From: an uncultured Oscillospiraceae bacterium
GTDB lineage: Bacteria; Bacillota; Clostridia; Oscillospirales; Oscillospiraceae
NCBI GenBank assembly: GCA_934622035.1
Contig: CAKTVG010000013.1
Location: forward strand, 1 to 64,000
Reading direction: 5' to 3'
Length of the DNA stretch: 64,000 nucleotides
Part shown: in pieces, positions 15,964 through 25,134 of the stretch
How positions within the stretch are numbered: position 1 is the stretch's first letter
Layout: every line of letters begins with the position of its first letter
Notes under the pieces: generated by a model
The model's database searches: none
The model's input: only the letters and a program-made list of their open reading frames with translations
What the model was told of the DNA's origin: nothing
Position numbers and translations under genes: made by a program

Positions 15964-18051
15964 ATGCGGAACAAAACCGGACTGCTGCGCCGACTCTGCT
16001 GCGCCGTGCTTGGCCTGCTTCTGGCGGGGCTTATCTGCGTTCTTCCGGCGCATGCTGCCGGTGAGAACACAACCTATACCTATACGCTCTCGGCAGACGA
16101 CGAATGGATCCGCACGCAGGACGCCTATCTTCCGGGAAAAATCTATCTCAAGGGCGCCGGACTGAGCCAGCCGCAGGATCTGTTCCTGCGCGGCGGGAAA
16201 ATTTATATTGCCGATACCGGAAATCACCGCATCGCAGTCTATGATCCAAGGACCGACACGATGCGCGCCTTCGGTGAAGACGAATTGGATTCGCCGGTGG
16301 GGCTTTTCGTGTCCGAGGACGGCACGGTCTATGCCGCCGATTCCTCCAAGGTACGGCCGGGAATTGTGATTTTCTCTCCGGACGGAACGCTGCTGCGGCG
16401 CATCGGGAGGCCGGAGAGCTATCTGTTCAGTGAGCGCTCGGCCTTTGCGCCGCGCAATGTCGTGGTGACCAGGGAGGGCAATATTTTTGTCGCCAGCACG
16501 GGAAGCTACGAGGGCTTGCTGCAATTCAGCCCACAGGGCGAATTTCAGGGCTTTTTCGGCGCGAATCTGCGCACGGGAAGCCTGCTCGAATCGCTGCAGG
16601 ATCTGTTTTTCACCGAGGAGCAGCTCGATAAGCTGCTCACGCGCATCCCGCGCCAGATTGAAAATATCACGATCTCCAACCGCGACCTGATCTATTCCGT
16701 CACGCAGACCGGCGGCCGCCAGCTTGCATGGGGCTCCTCGAAGCGCGAGGGCAATGCCATTGCACTGCACAACATGAGCGGCAGCAATATCCTTGCCAAG
16801 GGCAAGACCATGACCGACGAGTGGAACTTTGTGGACATTGTGGCAGGACCGTATAACAATTGCTATGCTCTGACCTATACCGGCCTGATCTATGAGTACG
16901 ACAGCGCGGGCAATCTGATCTTTTCGTTCGGCGGACGCGCCGTTTCCACCGACCGGACGGGGCTTTTGACGCTGGCCAGCGCAATCGACATCGACGACGA
17001 CGGATTTCTCTATGTTCTCGACCGTGAACGCGCCTTGATTCAGGTGTTCTGCCCAACGGAATTTGCCGTTGCAATGCACAAGGCTGTCTACGATCTGGAA
17101 ACCGGAGATTATGAAGCGGGCGAGGGCGACTGGCAGGCAATTTTACGCTTGAACGGCATGTCCAAGCTGGCGCATCAGGGCTACGGTCAGGTGCTCTTTC
17201 AGCAGCAGCGCTTTGCCGAGGCAGCCGAGCATTTCAAGCTCGCAGGTGACCACGAGCGCTATTCCGACGCATTCTGGGAGGTGCGTGCGGCATGGCTGAA
17301 CCGCTGGGTGCTCACGATCCTTGTCGTGCTGCTCGTGTTGTATGTGCTGTGGGTGCTTCTTCGCATTCTGCGGCGGCGTTTCGGCCTGTTTGCAAGCAAA
17401 GAACGGAAAAAACGAAAAGAGCCTCGTTTATGCAGCGACCTGCGCTATGCACTGCGCATGATGCGTGCGCCGCTGGACTGCTTTTACGACCTCAAGCATG
17501 GCGACCATGGTTCCGTCGCCGCCGCGACGATTCTGTATGCGCTGCTGCTGATTGTCTTTGTGGCAAACACGCTCTTTCAGGGCTTTTCCTTTAACGTTTC
17601 CGATGCACGCAGCGCATCCGTGCTCTCCGTGCTGGCCACGGCGGCCGTCCCGCTGTTGCTCTTTGTGGTCGGCAACACGCTGGTCGCGTCAATCTGCTCG
17701 GGCGAAGGCTCACTGAAAAATGTCTACATCATGACAGCCTATGCCTTGACGCCTTATCTGCTCATCATGCCGGTCGTGATCGCGGCAAGCTACGTTCTGA
17801 CGCAAAACGAGGGCTTTTTAATCACGCTGCCCTCCGTCGCGGCAGTGGCGTGGTCGGGGATTTATCTGTTCCTCGGCGCGATGAACACGCACGATTATAC
17901 CTTCCGCCAGACGGTAAAAAATCTGCTGCTGACGCTGTTCTTTATGCTGATGGCGGTGGTCGTGGCTGCAATTTTGTATCTCGTCTGGGGACAGGTTTTT
18001 GACTTCCTTGAAACGCTCTGGGCGGAGCTTCTCTACCGCATACGGGGCTGA
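15964..18051 (+). CDS. NHL beta-propeller / Yip1-like integral membrane protein
   Basis: A 695-aa exported membrane protein. The signal peptide ends at AHAAG. Residues about 55-370 are a propeller of NHL-type repeats (LSQPQDLFLRGGKIYIADTGN, LDSPVGLFVSEDGTVYAADSS, ASAIDIDDDGFLYVLDRER). A TPR-like helical pair follows at about 390-440 (GYGQVLFQQQRFAEAAEHFKL), then a helix (about 448-470), a basic cytoplasmic loop, and a Yip1-family-like four- to five-helix domain (about 510-690). The layout places the propeller outside and the Yip1-like domain in the membrane. It lies between the first permease pair and the DUF5696-type gene. I recall the same trio beside sugar importers in Paenibacillus-type genomes; its role (scaffold, sensor or channel accessory) is unknown. 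Confidence 0.8.
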   Translation: MRNKTGLLRRLCCAVLGLLLAGLICVLPAHAAGENTTYTYTLSADDEWIRTQDAYLPGKIYLKGAGLSQPQDLFLRGGKIYIADTGNHRIAVYDPRTDTMRAFGEDELDSPVGLFVSEDGTVYAADSSKVRPGIVIFSPDGTLLRRIGRPESYLFSERSAFAPRNVVVTREGNIFVASTGSYEGLLQFSPQGEFQGFFGANLRTGSLLESLQDLFFTEEQLDKLLTRIPRQIENITISNRDLIYSVTQTGGRQLAWGSSKREGNAIALHNMSGSNILAKGKTMTDEWNFVDIVAGPYNNCYALTYTGLIYEYDSAGNLIFSFGGRAVSTDRTGLLTLASAIDIDDDGFLYVLDRERALIQVFCPTEFAVAMHKAVYDLETGDYEAGEGDWQAILRLNGMSKLAHQGYGQVLFQQQRFAEAAEHFKLAGDHERYSDAFWEVRAAWLNRWVLTILVVLLVLYVLWVLLRILRRRFGLFASKERKKRKEPRLCSDLRYALRMMRAPLDCFYDLKHGDHGSVAAATILYALLLIVFVANTLFQGFSFNVSDARSASVLSVLATAAVPLLLFVVGNTLVASICSGEGSLKNVYIMTAYALTPYLLIMPVVIAASYVLTQNEGFLITLPSVAAVAWSGIYLFLGAMNTHDYTFRQTVKNLLLTLFFMLMAVVVAAILYLVWGQVFDFLETLWAELLYRIRG

Positions 18052-18067
18052 CGCAGGAGGAATGCAG

Positions 18068-20344
18068 ATGAAAACAACCAAACGCCGCATCCTTTGCATC
18101 GTGTGTGCGCTTTGTGCGCTTGCGGTCCTGATCCCCTTTGCGGCAAGGGCGATGGTCTCGGACGAGACGTATGAAAAAAAGGAATTTGAACTGCCGGACA
18201 CCTCAGCCATGGAGGTCGGCTCCAGCCGGCATACGCAATATGACGCGGCCTCCCCGGTCGATTGCCCGCTGAGCGTGGAGGGCTTTGAGAAAAAACTTGA
18301 AACAAAGTATCTCGAGGTCTGGTTCCGCGCGGAATCGCATGCCTTTCGCATCGTCGATAAGCGCAGCGGGTATGTCTGGGGCGCGCTGGCCGAGGATAAA
18401 CCCGAAGGGCTGAATCAGATGTGGTCGAGCTTTGCAAACGGTCTGTGCTCCTTCGAGTATTTTGATGTCAACGACACCGCACAGCGCGTCGGCCCGGGCA
18501 CCTTCGGTGTAACCGCCAAATACCAATGGTCGCAGGACGGTGTGACCTGCACGCTTCGCATGAAAAAGGAAAAGCTCTCGTTTTCCTTCCGCATGATCGT
18601 ATCCGACGACGCGATTGCACTGTCCGTGGACGACGAATCCATTGAGGAAAACGGAGAAGCCAAGCTGAAATCCGTTTATTTTCTGCCCTTCCTCGGCAGT
18701 GTGCGCGAGGACGCGACGGAGGGCTACGTCTTTATTCCGGACGGCCCGGGTGCGCTGATGCGCTTTCAAAAGAGCGGCAGCTATAATGCGGGCTTCAACC
18801 AGAAGGTCTACGGGCCGGACATGGGCATCGACTCGCTGGAGGAAGCCAACGACCTGAACGCCAGCCGCACGAACGACTATCTGGTCGATGCGCCTTATGT
18901 GAGCGTGCCGGTCTATGGCATCGTCCACGGCGCGCGCCAGAATGCGTTTTTTGCCGTGCTGGAGCAGGGCGAGGAATATGCCTCCATTCAGGCCACGCCC
19001 GCCGGTGCGACGACGGACTTTACATGGGCGGCGGCACGCTTCGATTACCGCCAGCTCTACATCCACCCGACCAGCAAAAACGGTGCGGGTATCCAGCGCC
19101 CGCAGGACGAGCGCAACCTTGTAAATCCCACCGTTCGCTTCTATTTTCTCACGGGCGAGGAGGCCGACTATTCCGGCATGGCGGTGAAATACCGCACGCT
19201 TCTGAAAGAGCAGGGCGTTCTCGCCACGGAACGCATTGATACCGCGCTGCCAATGCGGCTGCATCTGCTGGGTGCGGACGTGAAAAAGCAGTTTCTGGTG
19301 CAGGGAAAGCAGACGTTCACTACTTTTGACGAGGCACAGGAAATTTTGCGCGACCTGCGCGAAAACGGGATCACCAACCTCTCGGTGAGCTTCGAGGGAT
19401 GGCAAAAAGACGGCATCAACGGCGCTTCTTACGGCCAGACGGCCTTTGATCGCAGCGTCGGTTCGCAGAAGGAAGCCCTGGCGTTAAGGGAAACGCTTCT
19501 GGCACGGGGCGGCCGCGCCTATCTGACGGTCAATCCGGTCACGGCGAACGACGACCAGATCTGGCTTGCAAGCAAGGCGGCAAAAACGCTCTCACGCACC
19601 TATGCCAAGTTTGTCCGGCCGAACACGCAGGTCATGTTTAACGAGCGCTATATCCTCAAGCCTGCGCTCGCGGCGCAGACGGTGCTGGACACCTCGCAGG
19701 CGCTCGCACCTATGCCGCTGGCGCTGGAGCAGTGGGGCAGCCGCCTGTATGCCGAATACACGCGCGGCTCCGAGATCACGCGCAGCGAGGCGCTGACGTT
19801 GATTACCCAAACGCAGCAGTCGCTTGCGCAGAAGCCTGCGCTGACCGCACCGAATGAATACCTCTGGGCGGATACGGCGGAGTATTTCGATATGCCGGTC
19901 GTCAACGGGCAGTATCTTTACGAGACGGACACGGTGCCGTTTTTGCAGATCGTCCTCAAGGGGAGCATCGATTATTACGCGCCCTATGCCAATCAGGGCT
20001 TCTATTCCGTCAACAGTGTCCTGAAAATGGCGGAATACGGAATGTATCCGTCCTTCCTTGTGGCTGCCTGCGACAATTCCGAGCTGATGGACACGCCGCT
20101 TCAGGATTTGTTTACCGTCAACTACGGAGACTGGCGGGGCGAGATCGCGGACATCTACGGCCGACTTTCCGAGGCGCTGCTGGCCGTTGAGGGTCAGCAG
20201 ATTGTCCGCCACCGGATGGTGGCCGAGGGGGTTGCCTGCGTGACTTACTCCAATGACATGAAGCTTTATGTAAACTACAACAGCACCGACTACACCGGCG
20301 AGGCCAGCGTTCCTGCGCAGAGCTTTGCACTGGTGGGCAAATGA
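18068..20344 (+). CDS. Exported DUF5696-type protein of sugar-uptake loci
   Basis: A 758-aa protein with an N-terminal signal/anchor helix (RRILCIVCALCALAVLIPFAARA). The next 300 residues are beta-rich (YLEVWFRAESHAFRIVDKRSGYVWGAL, VFIPDGPGALMRF), and the second half alternates helices and strands in a TIM-barrel-like way (NLSVSFEGWQKDGING at about 436, RAYLTVNPVTANDD at about 480). The overall pattern resembles the DUF5696 family, found beside sugar importers and of unknown function; a glycoside-hydrolase-like barrel is my inference. The start at 18068 is preferred over the ATG six bases earlier because GGAGG is then seven bases away. It is placed directly after the propeller/Yip1 protein and before permease pair 2, so the two probably work as a unit. 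Confidence 0.72.
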   Translation: MKTTKRRILCIVCALCALAVLIPFAARAMVSDETYEKKEFELPDTSAMEVGSSRHTQYDAASPVDCPLSVEGFEKKLETKYLEVWFRAESHAFRIVDKRSGYVWGALAEDKPEGLNQMWSSFANGLCSFEYFDVNDTAQRVGPGTFGVTAKYQWSQDGVTCTLRMKKEKLSFSFRMIVSDDAIALSVDDESIEENGEAKLKSVYFLPFLGSVREDATEGYVFIPDGPGALMRFQKSGSYNAGFNQKVYGPDMGIDSLEEANDLNASRTNDYLVDAPYVSVPVYGIVHGARQNAFFAVLEQGEEYASIQATPAGATTDFTWAAARFDYRQLYIHPTSKNGAGIQRPQDERNLVNPTVRFYFLTGEEADYSGMAVKYRTLLKEQGVLATERIDTALPMRLHLLGADVKKQFLVQGKQTFTTFDEAQEILRDLRENGITNLSVSFEGWQKDGINGASYGQTAFDRSVGSQKEALALRETLLARGGRAYLTVNPVTANDDQIWLASKAAKTLSRTYAKFVRPNTQVMFNERYILKPALAAQTVLDTSQALAPMPLALEQWGSRLYAEYTRGSEITRSEALTLITQTQQSLAQKPALTAPNEYLWADTAEYFDMPVVNGQYLYETDTVPFLQIVLKGSIDYYAPYANQGFYSVNSVLKMAEYGMYPSFLVAACDNSELMDTPLQDLFTVNYGDWRGEIADIYGRLSEALLAVEGQQIVRHRMVAEGVACVTYSNDMKLYVNYNSTDYTGEASVPAQSFALVGK

Positions 20345-20371
20345 CGGTGCAGCCGGAAAGGGGAGACGCGC

Positions 20372-21235
20372 ATGGCAAAACCGATGACAAATAAAAAGCG
20401 CAACGCCGTGGCGGGTTATCTGTTTATCCTTCCGTGGATCGTCGGCCTGCTGGCCTTTGTGGCCTATCCTGTGGTGTACTCCATCCTGCTGAGCCTGAGC
20501 ACAGCCAAGGTGACGACCTCCGGTATCGAGATGAAATGGGCGGGACTGACCTATTACACCCGGGCGCTGGCGCAGGATACGACCTTCACCTCGACCATTG
20601 CGGAGACGGTGCTGTTCATGGCCTGTGCCGTGCCGGTGATTTTAGTCTTTTCACTGATGATCGCAATCCTGCTGAATTCCAAGTTCCGCTTGCGCGGTTT
20701 CTTCCGTTCGGTGTTTTTTCTGCCGGTCATCATCATGAGCGGCCCGGCCATCAGTGAGCTTCTGACCAAATACACGGTTGATTTTTCCGAAAGCGGCGCG
20801 GGAATTTATGAATTTCTGGCCACGCTGCCGGATTTCTTGCAGACGCCTGCGCTGTTCATCCTGAACAATCTGGTCCTGATTCTGTGGTTTTCCGGCGTGC
20901 AAATCCTGATTTTCCTCGCCGGACTGCAAAAAATCAGCCCGGAGATCTATGAGGCCGCGTCCATCGACGGCGCAGGCCCATGGGAGAAGTTTTGGAAGAT
21001 CACGCTGCCCGCCATGACACCCATTGCCATGGTTTCTGCGATCTATACCGTCGTAGAGATTGCCAACTGGACGAACAACGCCACGAATCAGAAGATCGGC
21101 AGCCATCTCTTTGAGGTCGGCCAGCCTTACAGCTTCTCGGCGGCAATGTCATGGATCTATTTCGGCGTGGTCGCGCTGGCGCTGCTGCTGGTATTTTTGA
21201 TCTTCCGGCTTCTGGGAAGGAGGGACAGAGCATGA
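20372..21235 (+). CDS. Carbohydrate ABC transporter permease, MalF/UgpA type (pair 2)
   Basis: A 287-aa six-helix permease with EAA loop EAASIDGAGPWEKFWKITLP. AGGGGAG precedes the ATG. It is a second MalF-type protein in the same operon and is clearly diverged from the first, so this is a second channel rather than a recent duplicate. Its stop overlaps the next start (ATGA). Confidence 0.92.
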   Translation: MAKPMTNKKRNAVAGYLFILPWIVGLLAFVAYPVVYSILLSLSTAKVTTSGIEMKWAGLTYYTRALAQDTTFTSTIAETVLFMACAVPVILVFSLMIAILLNSKFRLRGFFRSVFFLPVIIMSGPAISELLTKYTVDFSESGAGIYEFLATLPDFLQTPALFILNNLVLILWFSGVQILIFLAGLQKISPEIYEAASIDGAGPWEKFWKITLPAMTPIAMVSAIYTVVEIANWTNNATNQKIGSHLFEVGQPYSFSAAMSWIYFGVVALALLLVFLIFRLLGRRDRA

Positions 21236-22161
21236 AACGCAAAAAAGACCCGCAGCGGCTGCGCAGACTTCTGCTGGGCGCGGGCGAGGAAAAGGGCTGG
21301 ATACAGAAGGCGGTTCTGTATTTCATCCTGTTCGGCATCGGCTTTATCTACCTCTATCCCATGCTCTACATGGTCGTCAACGCCTTCTTTTCGCAGGAGG
21401 ATTTGATCGATCCCTCTGTCACATGGCTGCCGACGCAGCTCTACTTCGGAAATTTCATCAAGGCTTGGAACACGCTGGACTTTAAGAAAAGCCTGCTCTG
21501 CTCCATCCTGATGTCCTTCATCCCGGCCATTTTGCAGACGGCGGTTACGGCTGTGACGGGCTACGGCTTCGCGCGCTTCCGTTTCCCGCTGAAAAAATTC
21601 TGGCTGGCGCTGTGCGTGCTGACCTTTATTATTCCGACGCAGGTCACGCTCATTCCGCGTTATGTGCTGTTCAGCACCTATAAGATTTTAGACACGCCGC
21701 TGCCATCCTTTCTGCCTGCGCTGCTGGGTCAGGGGCTGAAAAGCGCGGTGTTCATTCTGGTGTTCTACCAGTTTTTCAGCAGCTATCCCAAGGCGATGGA
21801 CGAGGCCGCCGAGATTGACGGTGCGGGAAAGTTCAAGATTTTTTACAAGATCGCGCTGCCCTCGGCGACGCCTGCTATCGTCCTGAGCGTGCTGTTTTCA
21901 ACCGTGTGGTACTGGAACGAGACGACGCAGGCAAGCCTGTACTTTGGCAACATCGAGACGCTGCCGATCAAGCTGCGCGATTTTTACGAGAGCTACCAGT
22001 CCCTTTACAACCCATCGAATCTGGTCAATTTCGGCAGCATCAACGAATCGATCACCCTGGCCGGCACCCTGCTGTCCGTCCTGCCGCTGCTGCTTTTGTA
22101 TCTGTGCCTGCAGCGCCAGTTCGTCGAGAGCATAGAAAAGACCGGTATCACCGGAGAATAA
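21232..22161 (+). CDS. Carbohydrate ABC transporter permease, MalG type (pair 2)
   Basis: A 309-aa permease with EAA loop EAAEIDGAGKFKIFYKIALP. It overlaps the upstream permease by ATGA, with AAGGAGGG ahead of the start. Together they form the second heterodimeric channel. Which of the two binding proteins feeds it is not evident from the sequence; gene order suggests the lipoprotein may serve both or only this one. Confidence 0.92.
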   Translation: MKRKKDPQRLRRLLLGAGEEKGWIQKAVLYFILFGIGFIYLYPMLYMVVNAFFSQEDLIDPSVTWLPTQLYFGNFIKAWNTLDFKKSLLCSILMSFIPAILQTAVTAVTGYGFARFRFPLKKFWLALCVLTFIIPTQVTLIPRYVLFSTYKILDTPLPSFLPALLGQGLKSAVFILVFYQFFSSYPKAMDEAAEIDGAGKFKIFYKIALPSATPAIVLSVLFSTVWYWNETTQASLYFGNIETLPIKLRDFYESYQSLYNPSNLVNFGSINESITLAGTLLSVLPLLLLYLCLQRQFVESIEKTGITGE

Positions 22162-22174
22162 CGAGGAAATGAAC

Positions 22175-25117
22175 ATGAAACGAACGCTATTTCACATGAT
22201 TGGAGTGTTTGCTATGGCACTGGCGATCCTGACCTCCGCGGCTGCGCCCGCCAAGGCCGCAGAGGAATTCGGCAACGGTAACGCGCAGCCCTCGCAGATC
22301 GAGGTCACATGGGAAACGCCGGGGAAGCTCCTGCACATAGAGCAGGGACAGACCGAGTGCGTGCTCACGGTCGAGCTTGCAGGCGGGCAGACGGCGCTGA
22401 GCCTATCCTTCCCGGATTGCGGCGGCATCCGCCTGCATACGGATAAGCCCGGCTATTTTGAACCCGAGACGCTGCTGCCCATTGCCTATGAGCAGACCGG
22501 GCAGACCCTTACGCTCACGCAGGAGACGGCGCGCGCCGTCATCTCCACGGAGGGAGACTGGTCAGTTGCACTGCAAAACGCGGCTGGCGAGACAATCCAT
22601 ACGCTGGATGCGGACAAGCTTCGCTTCGGTTATCAGGACGGGGAATTGAAGAAGGTCATGCTGCTCGGTGCGATCTCCGAGGAGGAACGCCTTTTTGGCC
22701 TCGGAGAGCGTTTCAATGCCTTCGATCAGGTCGGGCAGGAGGTACTTTTGTGGAATCAGGACAGCTATCAGGGCCTGATGCGCTATGACGGCAACAAAAC
22801 ATGGGGCTATAAAAACGTTCCGCTGCTTTACAGCAGCAAGGGCTACAGCCTGTTCTTCAACTCCACCTATGCGGCGAACGCCGATATCGGCAGCGCGGAC
22901 AGCGCGGTCTATTCATTGGATTTCAACGGGCCGAAATTCGACGTTTACTTCTGGCTCGGCACGCCGCAGGAGAATCTGGTCTCCTACACCGCGCTGACCG
23001 GCCGCACGGTTGTCCCGCCCAAGTGGGCGCTGGAATTCTCCGTCGGTGCGGGCGGGCAGGTTTGGAACGCGCTCGGCAAGGGTAAGCACATCGATGTGAT
23101 GACCAATGTTCTTGAGCAGTACGACCGCCTCGGCACGCCGGTCGTGTCGCTGTTCGGCGAGCAGTCGCCGCAGTATGACGCGCAGGCCTATCAGCTTTTG
23201 AAAAACCGGGGCACGCGGATGATCGCGTGGTACTGGTCGGCCGTGGGCGTCGGGGACATGTATCAATATGATTACAGCCTGACCGCGGATACCGTGCCGA
23301 CGGTCGTCCTCAAGTCCGACCCGACGAAGATCATGCAGGGCGAGTACATCGACTTCAGCAATCCTACCAGCGTGGACGTCATCAGCGGCTTTTTCTCCAA
23401 GCTCTGGGGCTGGGGCTTGCGCGGCTGCATGGTCGATTTCGGCGACAATATTTTTGAGGACAGTATTTTTCACAACGGCATGACAGGGGATGAAATGCAC
23501 AATTTCTACGCCTATCTATACAACAAGGGCTATTACGAGGCGTGGTCAAAGGCGCTGGGCGAGGATTACATTCTCTTTTCCCGCAGTGGCTGCGCGGGCA
23601 GCCAGCGCTGGATGGGGCAGTTTGCGGGCGACCACCCGAGTACCTTTCAGGGCCTCCAGCAGGCAATCCGCGGCGGCCTGAGCGCCTCGACGGCGGGCTT
23701 CTCCCTCTGGGGAAGCGACATCGGCGGCTATGGCTACGATGAATATCCGCCTACACCGGACTGCTACATGCGCTGGATGCAATTCGGAACCTTCAGCCCG
23801 CTCATGCGCACGCACGGCACCTCTGACCGCAACCCCTGGAGCTACGGCGAGCAGGCGGAGAAGGTCTATCAGGATCACTATTGGCTGCGCGAAAACCTGC
23901 TCGATCTGATTTACAGCGGTGCGATCTCCGCGAGCAGGAGCGGCGTTTCCATGATCCAGCCGCTCTATCTGGCCTACCACGATCAGCCGGAGCTGATCGA
24001 CATTGAGGACCAGTATCTGTTCTGCGGCGTGTTCCTTGCCTGCCCGGTGGTGCGCGAGGAGGCTTATTGCCGCGAAGTGACCTTCCCGGCGGGCAACGAC
24101 TGGATCGACCTGTGGACGGGCGAGGTCGTTTCCGGTGGGCAGACCCTGACTGTGGCCGCGCCGCAGGAGAGAATGCCGGTCTATGTTAAGGCGGGCGCAG
24201 CCTTCCCAGTGAAGGTCTCCCAAAAAACGCTTGCTTTGACGGACTCCATGTCGGAAGGCGCTGCCGACGCGCTGCTTGTCGCAGCGGGCACGGGCAGTAC
24301 GCCCTTCTTTGCCGACAAGAAAACGCAGACGCAGTTTGACACCGCGTTGGACAGCGGCCTTCTCACGGTGCAGAACCCCGGAGACTGCGCGCAGCGCGTA
24401 ATTCTGGCCTACGGCCTGCGTGCCGATGCCGTGCGTGTGGACGGAAAGGCTCTGGACAAGCTGGACGCGCCTTCTGCGCAGACGGCGGGTTATTATAACG
24501 ACGTTACGCGGGATGTCACGGTCGTGACACTCCCCGAGGGCGCATGGCAGACCGTGACGCTCGAGGCAGGAGACCATACGGAAAACCTTGCCGCAGGGAA
24601 AACAGCCACGGCCAGCAGCCAGCGCAACGACAAGGTCGCGGCGGAAAAGGCGACGGACGGTCTGGTCAAGACCGCGTGGGAGCCGAAGCATGCCAAGGAC
24701 GAATGGCTTGCAGTTGATCTTGGACAGACACAGAAGATCAGCAACGTCACCGTCCGCTGGACGCAGGAATTTGCAAGCGACTATGCTGTGGAGCTTTCCA
24801 CAGGCGGCGAGCACTGGCAGGCGGCTGCGGCCGTTTCCGGCGGGCATGGCGGCGCGGAGGCGCTGGCCTTCAATCCGGCGCAGGCGCGCTATGTCCGCGT
24901 GCGCATCACGGCCGAGCCGGAGAGCAAGCGCGTCGGCATTTATGAGGTGCAGGTCTATGCGGGTGGTACCTATCTGGGCGACGCGGAAATGCCCGATGTT
25001 GCGCCCCTGAAGACGCACACGCCGTGGGGCTGGATTGCAGGCGGTGCTGCCGCGGTTTTGGCGGCGGGCGCGGCGCTCCTGTTCCTTCGTAAAAAGAAAA
25101 AAACGCCGCAGCAGTGA
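22175..25117 (+). CDS. Secreted GH31 alpha-glycosidase with CBM32-like domain and C-terminal membrane anchor
   Basis: A 980-aa exported enzyme. The signal peptide ends at AKAAE. The N-terminal GH31 beta-domain contains GLGERFNAFD (175-184). The (beta/alpha)8 barrel carries the nucleophile Asp421 in CMVDFGDN and the acid/base Asp486 in FAGDH, followed by WGSDIGGYG. These are closer to the DFGE and AGDQ motifs of the YihQ-like (sulfoquinovosidase) branch than to the WxDMNE motif of classical alpha-glucosidases. An F5/8-type C (CBM32) domain spans about 800-935 (NLAAGKTATASS..EWLAVDLGQ), then a helix and KKKK tail without PxTG. It removes alpha-linked sugars outside the cell. The start at 22175 gives proper spacing to GAGG; an ATG six bases earlier is too close. 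Confidence 0.88.
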   Translation: MKRTLFHMIGVFAMALAILTSAAAPAKAAEEFGNGNAQPSQIEVTWETPGKLLHIEQGQTECVLTVELAGGQTALSLSFPDCGGIRLHTDKPGYFEPETLLPIAYEQTGQTLTLTQETARAVISTEGDWSVALQNAAGETIHTLDADKLRFGYQDGELKKVMLLGAISEEERLFGLGERFNAFDQVGQEVLLWNQDSYQGLMRYDGNKTWGYKNVPLLYSSKGYSLFFNSTYAANADIGSADSAVYSLDFNGPKFDVYFWLGTPQENLVSYTALTGRTVVPPKWALEFSVGAGGQVWNALGKGKHIDVMTNVLEQYDRLGTPVVSLFGEQSPQYDAQAYQLLKNRGTRMIAWYWSAVGVGDMYQYDYSLTADTVPTVVLKSDPTKIMQGEYIDFSNPTSVDVISGFFSKLWGWGLRGCMVDFGDNIFEDSIFHNGMTGDEMHNFYAYLYNKGYYEAWSKALGEDYILFSRSGCAGSQRWMGQFAGDHPSTFQGLQQAIRGGLSASTAGFSLWGSDIGGYGYDEYPPTPDCYMRWMQFGTFSPLMRTHGTSDRNPWSYGEQAEKVYQDHYWLRENLLDLIYSGAISASRSGVSMIQPLYLAYHDQPELIDIEDQYLFCGVFLACPVVREEAYCREVTFPAGNDWIDLWTGEVVSGGQTLTVAAPQERMPVYVKAGAAFPVKVSQKTLALTDSMSEGAADALLVAAGTGSTPFFADKKTQTQFDTALDSGLLTVQNPGDCAQRVILAYGLRADAVRVDGKALDKLDAPSAQTAGYYNDVTRDVTVVTLPEGAWQTVTLEAGDHTENLAAGKTATASSQRNDKVAAEKATDGLVKTAWEPKHAKDEWLAVDLGQTQKISNVTVRWTQEFASDYAVELSTGGEHWQAAAAVSGGHGGAEALAFNPAQARYVRVRITAEPESKRVGIYEVQVYAGGTYLGDAEMPDVAPLKTHTPWGWIAGGAAAVLAAGAALLFLRKKKKTPQQ

Positions 25118-25134
25118 GCAGAAAGGGAAAAACT

